NCBI GenBank assembly: GCA_013336285.1
Contig: JAAXTX010000009.1
Coordinates: forward strand, 1-32,040
Length of the DNA stretch: 32,040 bases
DNA from: Candidatus Moraniibacteriota bacterium
Lineage (GTDB): Bacteria; Patescibacteriota; Minisyncoccia; Moranbacterales; UBA1568
Direction: 5' to 3'
Shown: piece by piece, positions 15,798 through 23,276 of the stretch
How positions within the stretch are numbered: the first letter of the stretch is position 1
How the letters are laid out: each line of letters starts with the position of its first letter
The notes under the pieces: model-generated
Seen by the model: only the letters and a program-made list of their open reading frames with translations
Databases searched by the model: none
What the model was told of the DNA's origin: nothing
Translations under genes and position numbers: made by a program

Positions 15798-16116
15798 ACG
15801 CCCGTGTGACAATCGTATATGAAATCTCCGATAGGAATGTCAGTCTAATCCTGTTCGCTTCGTTTGACAAGTCACATCGACCGGACAGACGTACCGCATC
15901 CCGGAACTCCATTTTCGCCGAAAAATTAAGGCTTATAAAAGCCTTGAAATATGATCGTTTTCAATTTTGAGTGAAGTAAGTGAAGTAAATGACAACATGA
16001 TATATTATCCGATGCCGTTGTCTTCGCGTGCCCGGGTCTCGTTTCGGAAATGTCCGCCGGCACGGGAAGCGCGACTGCGGTGAAAAAACGAATCCCGCAT
16101 CCCCTTTCGATTCGCA
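15798..16116. other. Intergenic region
   Basis: No convincing gene. It holds the terminator of the glycosyltransferase operon at 15928-15945 and a direct repeat GTGAAGTAA (twice in tandem) near 15971-15988. The part nearest 16116 is G+C-rich and resembles former coding sequence, but no conserved frame is seen. Confidence 0.5.
15928..15945 (-). terminator. Terminator of the GT-HprK-GT operon
   Basis: A perfect 7-bp stem AAGGCTT / AAGCCTT with a 4-base loop is followed on the minus strand by AATTTTTC. It lies about 170 bp after the last stop, which gives a long 3' tail. Confidence 0.7.
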
Positions 16117-17226
16117 CTACGCCGAAAAATATTTCGTCTCGATGAAACGTATGACGTCGCTCTTCCCGTCCCCGCGCAGAAGGACATCGGCATCGCGTCG
16201 GATTGCTTCCCGGAATCCGTCCAGCCGATCCACGAACTCGCCGAGCGACCGCCGGTCGAATGCGTCGTGTCGCGATCCGAATCCGTTCCGATCGATCACT
16301 TCCGCATTCATCTGCTGTTCATAGACTTCCGGAAGCGGCATCGCGAACACGGGAATCCCGAGATGCATCGCCTCTGAAAGCAGCGTATGACCCGCGGTGG
16401 AAACGATACCCGAGCACCTTGTCAGCGCGGTATCGAACGCCGTGCTCCCATGTCGATGGATCGATACGTTGCCGATCGAACCGTCCATCTTCGTGTCGGG
16501 AGCGAAAACGTCGAATCGGATATCGGGACGGGAACGGCAGATTTCCACTATTTCAGAAACGTCCTGACGAAGACCGTCCTGCGCGGTGAGATACACGAGA
16601 ATCGAGTCCGGATGATCCGGAACGTTCACGGTACGGACGACCGACTCCCTCAGGATCGGGGCGAATATCCGCACCTCGTATCCCGGGATCCGATCCGGTA
16701 CGTCGAAAAACGAACAGGCGATGCGTTCGTTCGCCTCGGGAAAGAACAGTTTGAGGCGGGCCGTCTCGTCCAAATACGTCCGACCGTGAAGTTCTTCCGG
16801 AAACCGTCCGATCAGGTACTTGCTCTGCTGGTCGATCGTGACGAGCGGCGATCCGTGCCCGTACGCGTATCGGGCGCAGACCGGTTCGTAATCGCTTATG
16901 ACGATATCCGGGGTCCCGATGACCCGTTCCGCTTCCGCCATGGCCCGACCGTTTATCGTCGCGTAATCTTTCCGATTCGACCCGAGTGTCCTCGTCGCGT
17001 CGAAGTCGATCCCGTCGCGATTTCCGACATAATACGGCACCGCCACTTCCAGAACCGTTATCCGTTCGTCAGCAGCGAACCGATCGGAATAGAATCCGTA
17101 ACTCGATTCATACGCGAAAATGACGATCCGTGCGGACTCGGCGAAATGCTCGATAAGCGGAAGTTGTCTCAGGGTATGACCGTTTCCGATACCGCACACC
17201 CCGTAAAGAATGGTCCGTTCCCTCAT
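16117..17226 (-). CDS. GT-B fold glycosyltransferase (MurG/UGT-like)
   Basis: A 369-residue enzyme with the two-Rossmann layout of nucleotide-sugar glycosyltransferases. The N-terminal acceptor domain begins ILYGVCGIGNGHTLRQLPLI, with the Gly-rich GxGxGH-type loop and His. The C-terminal donor domain carries GIVSTAGHTLLSEAMHLGIP and VFAMPLPEVYEQQMNA, the sugar-nucleotide site of this superfamily. The donor and acceptor are unknown. The start codon overlaps the stop of the HprK-like gene (ATGA at 17223-17226), so translation is coupled. It is the last gene of a three-gene operon. Confidence 0.9.
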   Translation of the reverse strand: MRERTILYGVCGIGNGHTLRQLPLIEHFAESARIVIFAYESSYGFYSDRFAADERITVLEVAVPYYVGNRDGIDFDATRTLGSNRKDYATINGRAMAEAERVIGTPDIVISDYEPVCARYAYGHGSPLVTIDQQSKYLIGRFPEELHGRTYLDETARLKLFFPEANERIACSFFDVPDRIPGYEVRIFAPILRESVVRTVNVPDHPDSILVYLTAQDGLRQDVSEIVEICRSRPDIRFDVFAPDTKMDGSIGNVSIHRHGSTAFDTALTRCSGIVSTAGHTLLSEAMHLGIPVFAMPLPEVYEQQMNAEVIDRNGFGSRHDAFDRRSLGEFVDRLDGFREAIRRDADVLLRGDGKSDVIRFIETKYFSA

Positions 17227-18119
17227 ACGCCGGAAAGTTTCTCGGCGACGAATACGGACGATCCGGTGATCGACCCGACCGGAACCGTCGCAAGCGTATC
17301 CCGCAGTTTTTTCGACAAGTACCGGCCGAGTTCGTCATCCGCGGTCCCCATGAAGACGTCTTCGAGCCGATCCAGCACGACATCGGCATTCACGGCATCA
17401 AGAAAGAACGGGAACAGCGCGTGAAGCGCCGACGAATTATCCAAGATCACACATTCACTCCGTGAGTCATCCACACGGACGATGGCGATGTGTCGGATCG
17501 CGACGGCATCGGAGACGGAAAGACGGTCAGGCGACGGCAGCCCGGCATATCTCCCCCATTTCGCGACGAGATCGGTCGCTCCGATCACGGCCATCTTCTC
17601 TTTTTCCGGTTCGCGCACCGTAATGGTCGGCGTTCCGGCCACGGCATTCAGACAACCGTCCTCCCCGAACGAAATGACGGTCTTGTTTCCCGAAAAAAGC
17701 CTCGTGCCGGGTCGCTCCATCATCCGAAGCGTTACCGAAGTCTTGCCCGCGCCCGAATGTCCGACGATGAGCACATAACCTTGGTCCGTTCCGACACAGG
17801 CCCCGTGCACGCAGAACAAACGACGTTCCAGCAGTCTCGTCCTGACCATGCCGTACAGGAGATGAGGGAGATAATCGGGAAAGCGCGATTCCCACGCATC
17901 GAAGATCCGTACTCCGGTTTCGGTACGCGCCATCCGTCGCTCCGTCGATTCGACATGTTCGATCGTCACATCGGCACGGCCCGACACGGAATCCGCGCGA
18001 ACGATCCCGGGAACGTATGACCGAAACATCGTCTCATCCCCGTCCGAAAGATCGAGAGGGTGATCGCTCCCCACGCCGACGGACAACGTGTTCGCGACCG
18101 AAAATCGAAGTGTGTGCAT
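17223..18119 (-). CDS. HprK-like P-loop kinase
   Basis: A 298-residue protein. The C-terminal two-thirds resemble the catalytic domain of HPr kinase/phosphorylase: LFCVHGACV (residues ~101-109) carries the conserved His, then YVLIVGHSGAGKTSVTLRMM (Walker A, Lys about 126), then TRLFSGNKTVISF in place of the usual DD-containing strand. The HPr-specific signature is not seen, so the target is probably not HPr. Small-molecule or peptide kinases of this type occur in natural-product clusters (from memory). The N-terminal ~90 residues (MHTLRFSVANTLSVGVGSDH) are unassigned. ATG 18119 lies four bases after the upstream glycosyltransferase stop, and the stop overlaps the next start. The longer frame upstream is shadow sequence. 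Confidence 0.82.
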   Translation of the reverse strand: MHTLRFSVANTLSVGVGSDHPLDLSDGDETMFRSYVPGIVRADSVSGRADVTIEHVESTERRMARTETGVRIFDAWESRFPDYLPHLLYGMVRTRLLERRLFCVHGACVGTDQGYVLIVGHSGAGKTSVTLRMMERPGTRLFSGNKTVISFGEDGCLNAVAGTPTITVREPEKEKMAVIGATDLVAKWGRYAGLPSPDRLSVSDAVAIRHIAIVRVDDSRSECVILDNSSALHALFPFFLDAVNADVVLDRLEDVFMGTADDELGRYLSKKLRDTLATVPVGSITGSSVFVAEKLSGV

Positions 18120-18123
18120 AGTT

Positions 18124-19218
18124 TCAGTCCTTCGCGATGACGAATCCACATACCGCGTCGACGACCGCCTGGGCGCCCCCGGTTCCGAATTTGTCGAGCA
18201 GGCCCGCGGCGGCACCGATATTCTTCCCGACGACGGCTTCATATGAACAGCGGACGGCATCGGACAATGCTCCGGCAGGGGACACCCCGTTCACGGCCTC
18301 GGAAATATTTCGCAACACCTCGGGCTGCTCGGCGAAATAGTCGATCGGACAGTCGAGTTCGGACCAATCGACGACGGCGTCGACCATGCCGTTCCGACGC
18401 AGGAGTTCCAGCTGCTGTCCCTGACTGTCGTTCGCGGGAGGAAGCCACACGACGGGAATACCATATTCCGCCGCATCGTAGATGTTCCCCAGGCCCGGCG
18501 TCATGAAGGCATACCGCGTCTCGGCGAGGATATCGAGCATCCCGTTTCGCGGATAGCTCTTCGCGCGTCCGTCCGAAAGTCGCCGTGCGATCGCGCCGCT
18601 CGTGGCGATGACGATCCCGTCCCCCGGCGGCACGCATCCGAGTATCGCCCCGACGCACGACTCCGCATATCGCACCGCCTCGTCCACCGACCAGAACGGG
18701 TTCTGCAGACCGCCGAGATTGATGAGCACATGCTTCCCGGACGACCGTCTGCGTCCGGCGACGATCGGAGGAACGACACGGACCGACTCCGGAAACGCGT
18801 CCGGCTCCGACGCAAGCCGTTCCCTGACCCCGAAGAAATCCTGCGGGAGGTACAGATCGCATCCGCATACCGCTGCCGGCACTTCCTTCCAATACCACGT
18901 CAGCGGATCATATATGATTACCGTCGACCCGCATGCCTTCGCCCGCTCAGCCATACCGAAATCCGTCGCAGTCAGGAAGACGTCGTATCCGGACAGGACC
19001 GCGTCGACATCCCTTTCCGACCGTTCCGACAGATCGAAAATATCGTCGTACGGCAGCGGCCGCTGCAGATCCAGAGTGTGACCGGAGCCGATATAGGCGA
19101 TATGACCGAATCGTTCACGAAACATCGGAAAAAACGTCGCGATGGCGGCGGCCGGACCGAAGCCGAACGGCTCGGCATTCAGCAGGAGGCGTTTGGAAAC
19201 AAGGGATGATTCATGCAT
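18124..19218 (-). CDS. GT-B-like glycosyltransferase, possibly a nucleoside or sugar glycosyltransferase
   Basis: A 364-residue protein. The N-terminus LLLNAEPFGFGPAAAIATFF is a Gly-rich acceptor-domain loop, followed by YIGSGHTLDLQR. The second half has KHVLINLGGLQNPFW and TPGLGNIYDAAEYGIPVVWL, which match the donor half of GT-B enzymes. The NAEPFGFGP start recalls, from memory, cytosylglucuronate-synthase-like enzymes of nucleoside antibiotic pathways; this needs a search and is only a lead. It is first in the operon and is followed by the HprK-like gene after four bases. ATG 19218 has only a weak GAG upstream. The function is uncertain beyond sugar transfer. Confidence 0.78.
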   Translation of the reverse strand: MHESSLVSKRLLLNAEPFGFGPAAAIATFFPMFRERFGHIAYIGSGHTLDLQRPLPYDDIFDLSERSERDVDAVLSGYDVFLTATDFGMAERAKACGSTVIIYDPLTWYWKEVPAAVCGCDLYLPQDFFGVRERLASEPDAFPESVRVVPPIVAGRRRSSGKHVLINLGGLQNPFWSVDEAVRYAESCVGAILGCVPPGDGIVIATSGAIARRLSDGRAKSYPRNGMLDILAETRYAFMTPGLGNIYDAAEYGIPVVWLPPANDSQGQQLELLRRNGMVDAVVDWSELDCPIDYFAEQPEVLRNISEAVNGVSPAGALSDAVRCSYEAVVGKNIGAAAGLLDKFGTGGAQAVVDAVCGFVIAKD

Positions 19219-19366
19219 CGGTCTCAGTCATATCTATACGGCAAACAGACCATTCACACCCCTATTTTCCGACATTCCCTCACAACTGTAAAGCGGCTAT
19301 CCGCGGATGATTCGCATGCTCACCGAAAAAACAAGCCTCGTTCAAGCCTTCTTTTCCATCGGTTTC

Positions 19367-19531
19367 CTACCGCGTAAACGATGCGACCGCCAGGCCGATA
19401 TAGTACGGCCAGAGCACGATCGCGAGCAGTCCCTGGAAGAAGGCCAGGTGCAGGAACCCGATCGTGAACAGCCACCCGGCGAACCACGAGAACGCGGTGA
19501 ACCCGTGCTGCTCGACTTTTATCTTATCCAT
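19367..19531 (-). CDS. 54-residue small membrane protein
   Basis: ATG 19531 to TAG 19367 encodes MDKIKVEQHGFTAFSWFAGW, then LFTIGFLHLAFFQGLLAIVL and WPYYIGLAVASFTR. Two hydrophobic segments follow a short polar head. It is 22 bp downstream of the PsbP-like gene on the same strand, so it could be the last gene of that operon. The clean frame, the sensible membrane pattern and the FAGW...LWPYYIG phrasing support a real gene. The function is unknown. A TTTTTT tract follows at about 19326-19332 on the minus strand, after the partial direct repeat AGGCTTG, and may be a weak terminator. Confidence 0.72.
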   Translation of the reverse strand: MDKIKVEQHGFTAFSWFAGWLFTIGFLHLAFFQGLLAIVLWPYYIGLAVASFTR

Positions 19532-19553
19532 ACGAGTATGAATAACGGATTAC

Positions 19554-20330
19554 TTATTTGAAAGGTTTTCCGCAACCGATACCGGTCCGGTGAACATTCT
19601 CCGCTATCATATCGAGTATCCGGCTCACCCGCGCGTCCTCCTCATAATACACATACGAGAGTTCGTCGATCTTCTTGTCGGTCCGGATAAGATACGACTT
19701 TTGTGAGACCTGTTTCCCCTCTGCCGTTCCGTTTCCGATCGACGGGAAAAAGACCGCGTCATACCCTCCGATCTTCAGGTCGCGGTGTTCATATTTCTTG
19801 AACCAGAAAACCGAGCTGTCGTTGAAACCCGCGAAGGCGTCCTCGATGCCCGAATCGCTCCGGTTGGGAATGCAGCTCACATAAATCTCGCCGCCGTTTT
19901 CCGTCGACGCGTACCGGACGGGATGTTCCCCGTAATAGGGCGACCGGAGCACGATGCCGGCACTCGGATCTCCCGGCCGAACGACCGTCCAGTCGCTCGG
20001 ATACCGTATCGAGATACCCAACCCGTCATCATTGATTTTTTTCCATTTCGAGAAGTCCTCCACCTGCCATTTTGACTCCGCCGCCACGGCCGAGGACGCC
20101 CGTTCGTCCGGCTGCTCCATCGCGACGCTTGGGGCGGGCTCGGCAGGCACGGTTTGATCCGTCCGTTCCGGGACGGCTGCCGGTTCCGTCTCCGCCGCCG
20201 GGACGCGTTCCGGTGCGAATACGATGCCGGGCCACTCCCCTCCGAACGCGACGTATCCGAAAACCGCCATGCTGACACCGAGCAGAAAGATGATCGCGCC
20301 GACGACCGCCTTCTTATGGATATCGTTCAT
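19554..20330 (-). CDS. Membrane-anchored PsbP-like extracytoplasmic protein
   Basis: A 258-residue protein: a short cytoplasmic head MNDIHKK, one membrane anchor (AVVGAIIFLLGVSMAVFGYV), a Pro/Glu/Ala-rich linker, then a globular domain with ISIRYPSDWTVVRPG and IVLRSPYYGEHP. The RYPSDW phrase is shared with the protein at 14760-15797, so the two belong to the same PsbP-like fold group. It probably faces the outside; no enzymatic residues are visible. The start at 20330 lies four bases after the Gmad2 gene's stop, so the two are cotranscribed. The longer upstream frame overlaps that gene and is rejected. Confidence 0.8.
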   Translation of the reverse strand: MNDIHKKAVVGAIIFLLGVSMAVFGYVAFGGEWPGIVFAPERVPAAETEPAAVPERTDQTVPAEPAPSVAMEQPDERASSAVAAESKWQVEDFSKWKKINDDGLGISIRYPSDWTVVRPGDPSAGIVLRSPYYGEHPVRYASTENGGEIYVSCIPNRSDSGIEDAFAGFNDSSVFWFKKYEHRDLKIGGYDAVFFPSIGNGTAEGKQVSQKSYLIRTDKKIDELSYVYYEEDARVSRILDMIAENVHRTGIGCGKPFK

Positions 20331-20334
20331 AGGT

Positions 20335-20811
20335 TTATGTTCCGAATGAGACCGGCACCAGGAAACTTTCGGCATGTTCCGGAAGCCCCGAAGGATTGTC
20401 CTTGGAAAAGACGATGGCACCGGTCCCCGCCCCCTTCGGGTCGAAGGTCACCTCCGCCTGAAACGGCACCGGTCCTTCCATCATCCAGTCCCCCGTGGCC
20501 TGCGCCGTACCGCTGCCGAGCATGTCACCGTTCCCGTCGACAATGCTCACGGGAAAACTTCCCTCGGAGAACCAGTTTCCGGCCGCTTCGCCGGTCAGTT
20601 TCACGGGACTCGTTATCACGGCACCCGATATCGGAAGCGTGACTTTGATATCCGATCCCTCGACGACCGCATCGTCGGCGCTCGCCGCCGTTTGTTCCGG
20701 GACATCCTTCGGTACGGGAGATTCCTCTTGCGCTCCCCTCCCGATCGCAAGGAATATGAACGCCACCAGACAGAGACCGAGTACGGGGATGATGATCCGT
20801 TTTCCGTTCAT
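20335..20811 (-). CDS. Gmad2-domain extracytoplasmic protein
   Basis: A 158-residue protein. The N-terminus MNGKRIIIPVLGLCLVAFIF is a hydrophobic signal or anchor with no clear lipobox. After an acidic linker comes a Gmad2 immunoglobulin-like domain: VTLPISGAVITSPVKLTGEA, NWFSEGSFPVSIVDGNGDML and MMEGPVPFQAEVTF are typical of it. Gmad2 is known from sporulation/germination proteins but is also common as a stand-alone surface domain. It is probably displayed at the cell surface. It sits between the methyltransferase-like gene (31 bp) and the PsbP-like gene (4 bp) in one operon. Confidence 0.88.
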   Translation of the reverse strand: MNGKRIIIPVLGLCLVAFIFLAIGRGAQEESPVPKDVPEQTAASADDAVVEGSDIKVTLPISGAVITSPVKLTGEAAGNWFSEGSFPVSIVDGNGDMLGSGTAQATGDWMMEGPVPFQAEVTFDPKGAGTGAIVFSKDNPSGLPEHAESFLVPVSFGT

Positions 20812-20842
20812 AGTATGTTCCCGATATGCGACGATCCGTATC

Positions 20843-21424
20843 TCATTTCACCAGGACGAGCGCCTTGCCGTATCTGACAGGGACTTCGACGAAGTTCATG
20901 TCGAGCGGCTTCATCCGGTTTTCGTATTCCGAAAGCGGAACGGAGAAGTACCCGTCCGGCTGAAGTCTCCCTTCCGTCCCATAGTCCGACGAATCGAACA
21001 CGTGGATCGCGAGACCCCCTTCCTTCAGCGCGTTGTACGAATTCATCATCACGTCCCACTGTTTTTCCGTCTCGATGAACTTCAGGAGGACATGGGCATA
21101 GGTGATATCAAACGGCCCGCCCGTGAGCGACTTCGTACAGTCATGCGCGATGATCCGGTCCTCCCCTTCCAGGTGTTCGGTCGTGATGTCGAACGTCGTC
21201 ACCTCCACCGGCTTCCCGAGGAGTTCCGAGAATATCCGTTCGTGATGCGAGACGAACCGCCTATCCCCGCTCCCCATCACCGCCACCCGCACGACTTCTC
21301 CTTCCGACTTCAACGGGGTGCGTTCGAATATCGCCTTCAGCTCGGCTTCCTTTTCATCCGCCCGCCGAAGGATTTCCTCATCCGAATATCCGGCATATTT
21401 CTCATGGTATCGGGAAAGGGTCAT
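20843..21424 (-). CDS. SAM-dependent methyltransferase-like protein
   Basis: A 193-residue soluble protein of the class I methyltransferase layout. VVRVAVMGSGDRRFVSHHERIF fits motif I, EVTTFDITTEHLEG fits the acidic end of strand 2, GPFDITYAHVLLKFI fits motif IV, and NALKEGGLAIHVFD fits the post-motif strand. Motif I lacks the usual GxGxG, so binding may be altered. The substrate is unknown. It is the first gene of a run with the Gmad2 and PsbP-like genes, an odd partner for two surface proteins. No Shine-Dalgarno precedes ATG 21424. Confidence 0.75.
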   Translation of the reverse strand: MTLSRYHEKYAGYSDEEILRRADEKEAELKAIFERTPLKSEGEVVRVAVMGSGDRRFVSHHERIFSELLGKPVEVTTFDITTEHLEGEDRIIAHDCTKSLTGGPFDITYAHVLLKFIETEKQWDVMMNSYNALKEGGLAIHVFDSSDYGTEGRLQPDGYFSVPLSEYENRMKPLDMNFVEVPVRYGKALVLVK

Positions 21425-21611
21425 AAGGTCGTAAAATGTTTCTTTCCGTTATTCCGCCCAAGCATCGGACCACCGGCATCAAGACGCATGAACAACCTGA
21501 GTGTACCACATCAGGAGCATAGTGTGTCGAAAAGATTGACATATCGGCAATAAACTGTTTCCATGCCATATTGTTGTTTAAATCTTATATAAACGATAAA
21601 AGGAGGCGACC

Positions 21612-23174
21612 GTGCAAGATAAAAGGCAAAACGACAACTTCGACATCGAAAGGATGTCCAGAGAAACCGGTATTTCAATAGATACCATCAACCGTACGCT
21701 CGGTATGAAACCGGAAGTGACACGACCGAGACAGACCCAGATCGACCCGGACACCGAGGCAAGGGAGGCGTATCGTTCCGCTCCGGAAGGTTCGGAAACG
21801 AGAAAGAACGCCTTTGAGAAATGGCTTGGGCTCGTGACCACCGCACATGAGGCGAAAGTCGTGCATGATGCCGCGTCCGACGATTCGAAGATGCAAAAAA
21901 CGGCGTTTGAAAAGTGGCTCACGCTCGTGACAACCGCGACGGAAGCGGAGGAGGCGTACGATGCGGCGCCCGCCGGTTCGGAAGCGAAAAATACCGCACT
22001 TGAAAAGTGGAACGCGCTTTCGTTCAAGCAGGTCAAAGAAGCGACCGATGTCGAAGCGGCGGAAGCCGCGTACAATGAAGCGCCCGACGGTTCGGAAGCG
22101 GAAAAAGCCGCGGTGGAAAAATGGCTCGGACTCGTGACCACGTTCGATGAGGCGGAAGACTTGTACAACTATACGCCGAGCGGTTCGGAAGCGGAAAAAG
22201 CCGCGGTGGAAAAATGGCTCGGACTCGTGACCACCACCGATGAGGCGGAAGCGGTATATGATGCAACGCCTGACGGTTCAGCGGCACAATATTCAGCGCT
22301 GAATATATGGCTGGATCTCGCTACCACTATCGATGAAGTGAGAGAGGTCTACGATAACGCCCCCGAGGGTTCGAAAGTTCATACAGCCGCACTGAAAAAA
22401 TGGAACGGACTTTCGTTCAAACAGATCGAAGAAGCGACCGATGTCGAAGCGGCGGAAGCCGCATATGATGACGCGCCGGACGATTCGGATGCGCAAAATG
22501 CCGCGCTGACCAAGTGGCTCGAGCTGTCGACAGACGTCGATGACGCGGAAGCCGTATACGAAGCGGCACCGAGCGATTCAGAAATTGAAAAAGCGGCACT
22601 GGACAAATGGATCGGATTCACAACCACCCCCGAGGAAGCGGAAGCCGCATACGATGCCACACGCGACGGTTCTGAAGCGCAAAGGGCCGCGTTGAAGAAG
22701 TGGAACAGACTGTCCCTCAAACGGCTTGAGGCGGCAGTCACTGTCGAAGACGTGGAAACCGTGTACAATGATGCACCGACCGATTCGGAGGCGCAAAGGG
22801 CCGCGATCGAGAAATGGCTCGGACTGGCAAGCACGGCGAAAGAAATGAAGGCCGCACACGATGCCACACCGAGAAATTCGGAATCACGAAAGGCCGTACT
22901 GAAAAAATGGGACAGGCTCTCGCTCAGGCAGGTCGACGCGGCGATCACCATCGAGGAAGTGATCGCGGCGTATGATGACGCGCCGGACGATTCGGAGGCA
23001 CGGAGAGTCGCGCTTGAAAAGTGGAACGGACTTTCACTGATGCAGATCAGGGCAGCCACGACCGCGGGCAAAGCCGAAGCCGCGTTCCGTAGCACGCCGA
23101 ATAATCCGGAAACGAGAAAAACGGCGATGCGAAAAATCGCGAGCTTCTACGGATGGCAGGAACAGCCGCGGTAG
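21612..23174 (+). CDS. Protein of 14 tandem alpha-helical repeats (31/38 residues) with N-terminal HTH-like segment
   Basis: A 520-residue protein. The GTG at 21612 follows AAGGAGG, six bases upstream. Residues about 12-36 (DIERMSRETGISIDTINRTL) resemble a LacI-type helix-turn-helix. From residue ~55 to the end there are 14 units of the form xAYxxAPxxSExxxxALxKW(L/N)xL. Nine units are 31 residues long and five are 38. Units with Leu or Ile after the Trp are 31; those with Asn or Asp carry an extra S(F/L)xQ/RxxxA segment. The pattern suggests two helices per unit and an alpha solenoid, perhaps a protein-protein scaffold. There is no signal peptide or membrane helix. It stands alone and is closed by a strong terminator. 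I do not recognise the family. Confidence 0.92.
   Translation: MQDKRQNDNFDIERMSRETGISIDTINRTLGMKPEVTRPRQTQIDPDTEAREAYRSAPEGSETRKNAFEKWLGLVTTAHEAKVVHDAASDDSKMQKTAFEKWLTLVTTATEAEEAYDAAPAGSEAKNTALEKWNALSFKQVKEATDVEAAEAAYNEAPDGSEAEKAAVEKWLGLVTTFDEAEDLYNYTPSGSEAEKAAVEKWLGLVTTTDEAEAVYDATPDGSAAQYSALNIWLDLATTIDEVREVYDNAPEGSKVHTAALKKWNGLSFKQIEEATDVEAAEAAYDDAPDDSDAQNAALTKWLELSTDVDDAEAVYEAAPSDSEIEKAALDKWIGFTTTPEEAEAAYDATRDGSEAQRAALKKWNRLSLKRLEAAVTVEDVETVYNDAPTDSEAQRAAIEKWLGLASTAKEMKAAHDATPRNSESRKAVLKKWDRLSLRQVDAAITIEEVIAAYDDAPDDSEARRVALEKWNGLSLMQIRAATTAGKAEAAFRSTPNNPETRKTAMRKIASFYGWQEQPR
22088..22141 (+). repeat. Exact 54-bp repeat, copy 1 (copy 2 at 22181-22234)
   Basis: The 54 bases encoding GSEAEKAAVEKWLGLVTT are identical in repeat units 4 and 5, 93 bp (31 codons) apart. 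This indicates a recent unit duplication or gene conversion within the repeat gene. Confidence 0.9.
22181..22234 (+). repeat. Exact 54-bp repeat, copy 2
   Basis: Identical to 22088-22141, offset by exactly one 31-codon unit. Confidence 0.9.
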
Positions 23175-23193
23175 CGCCATCCTCAAATACGAA

Positions 23194-23219
23194 GCCCGGA
23201 CAGCACAATGTGTCCGGGC
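23194..23219 (+). terminator. Terminator of the repeat-protein gene
   Basis: The stem GCCCGGACA / TGTCCGGGC with an 8-base loop is followed by CTTTTTATTTT. Its T tail is the left half of a 26-bp palindrome (23219-23244) shared with the opposing terminator. Confidence 0.9.
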
Positions 23220-23242
23220 CTTTTTATTTTGCAAAATAAAAA

Positions 23243-23267
23243 GGGTCAGCGTGCGTTTCGCTGACCC
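23243..23267 (-). terminator. Terminator of the caspase-like gene
   Basis: The stem GGGTCAGCG / CGCTGACCC with a 7-base loop is followed on the minus strand by TTTTTATTTT. It lies 10 bp past the stop at 23277. Confidence 0.9.
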
Positions 23268-23276
23268 ATGGGCCTT

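Noticed and set aside
13970-15809. Long open plus-strand frames (over 300 codons) opposite the APH-like and surface-protein genes
   Set aside because: Their translations are Arg/Pro-rich with no recognisable motifs, and they lie exactly opposite genes with clear domains. They arise from G+C-rich codons. The same holds for long antisense frames at 2192-3115, 5090-6049, 16387-17424, 20495-21553, 22379-23095 and 25217-26032.
15926-16117. A 63-codon minus-strand frame after the last glycosyltransferase
   Set aside because: No start signal, no motif, and it runs through the terminator hairpin; likely chance.
21536-21564. TTGACA at 21536 as the promoter of the repeat-protein gene
   Set aside because: No acceptable -10 lies 16-18 bp downstream; the TATATAA at 21586 has no matching -35. 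The promoter is left unassigned.
21597-23174. CRISPR array as explanation of the periodic sequence
   Set aside because: The periodicity is in codons (93 or 114 bp), the copies diverge as coding sequence, and the frame is open throughout. No direct repeats with unique spacers are seen anywhere in the window.
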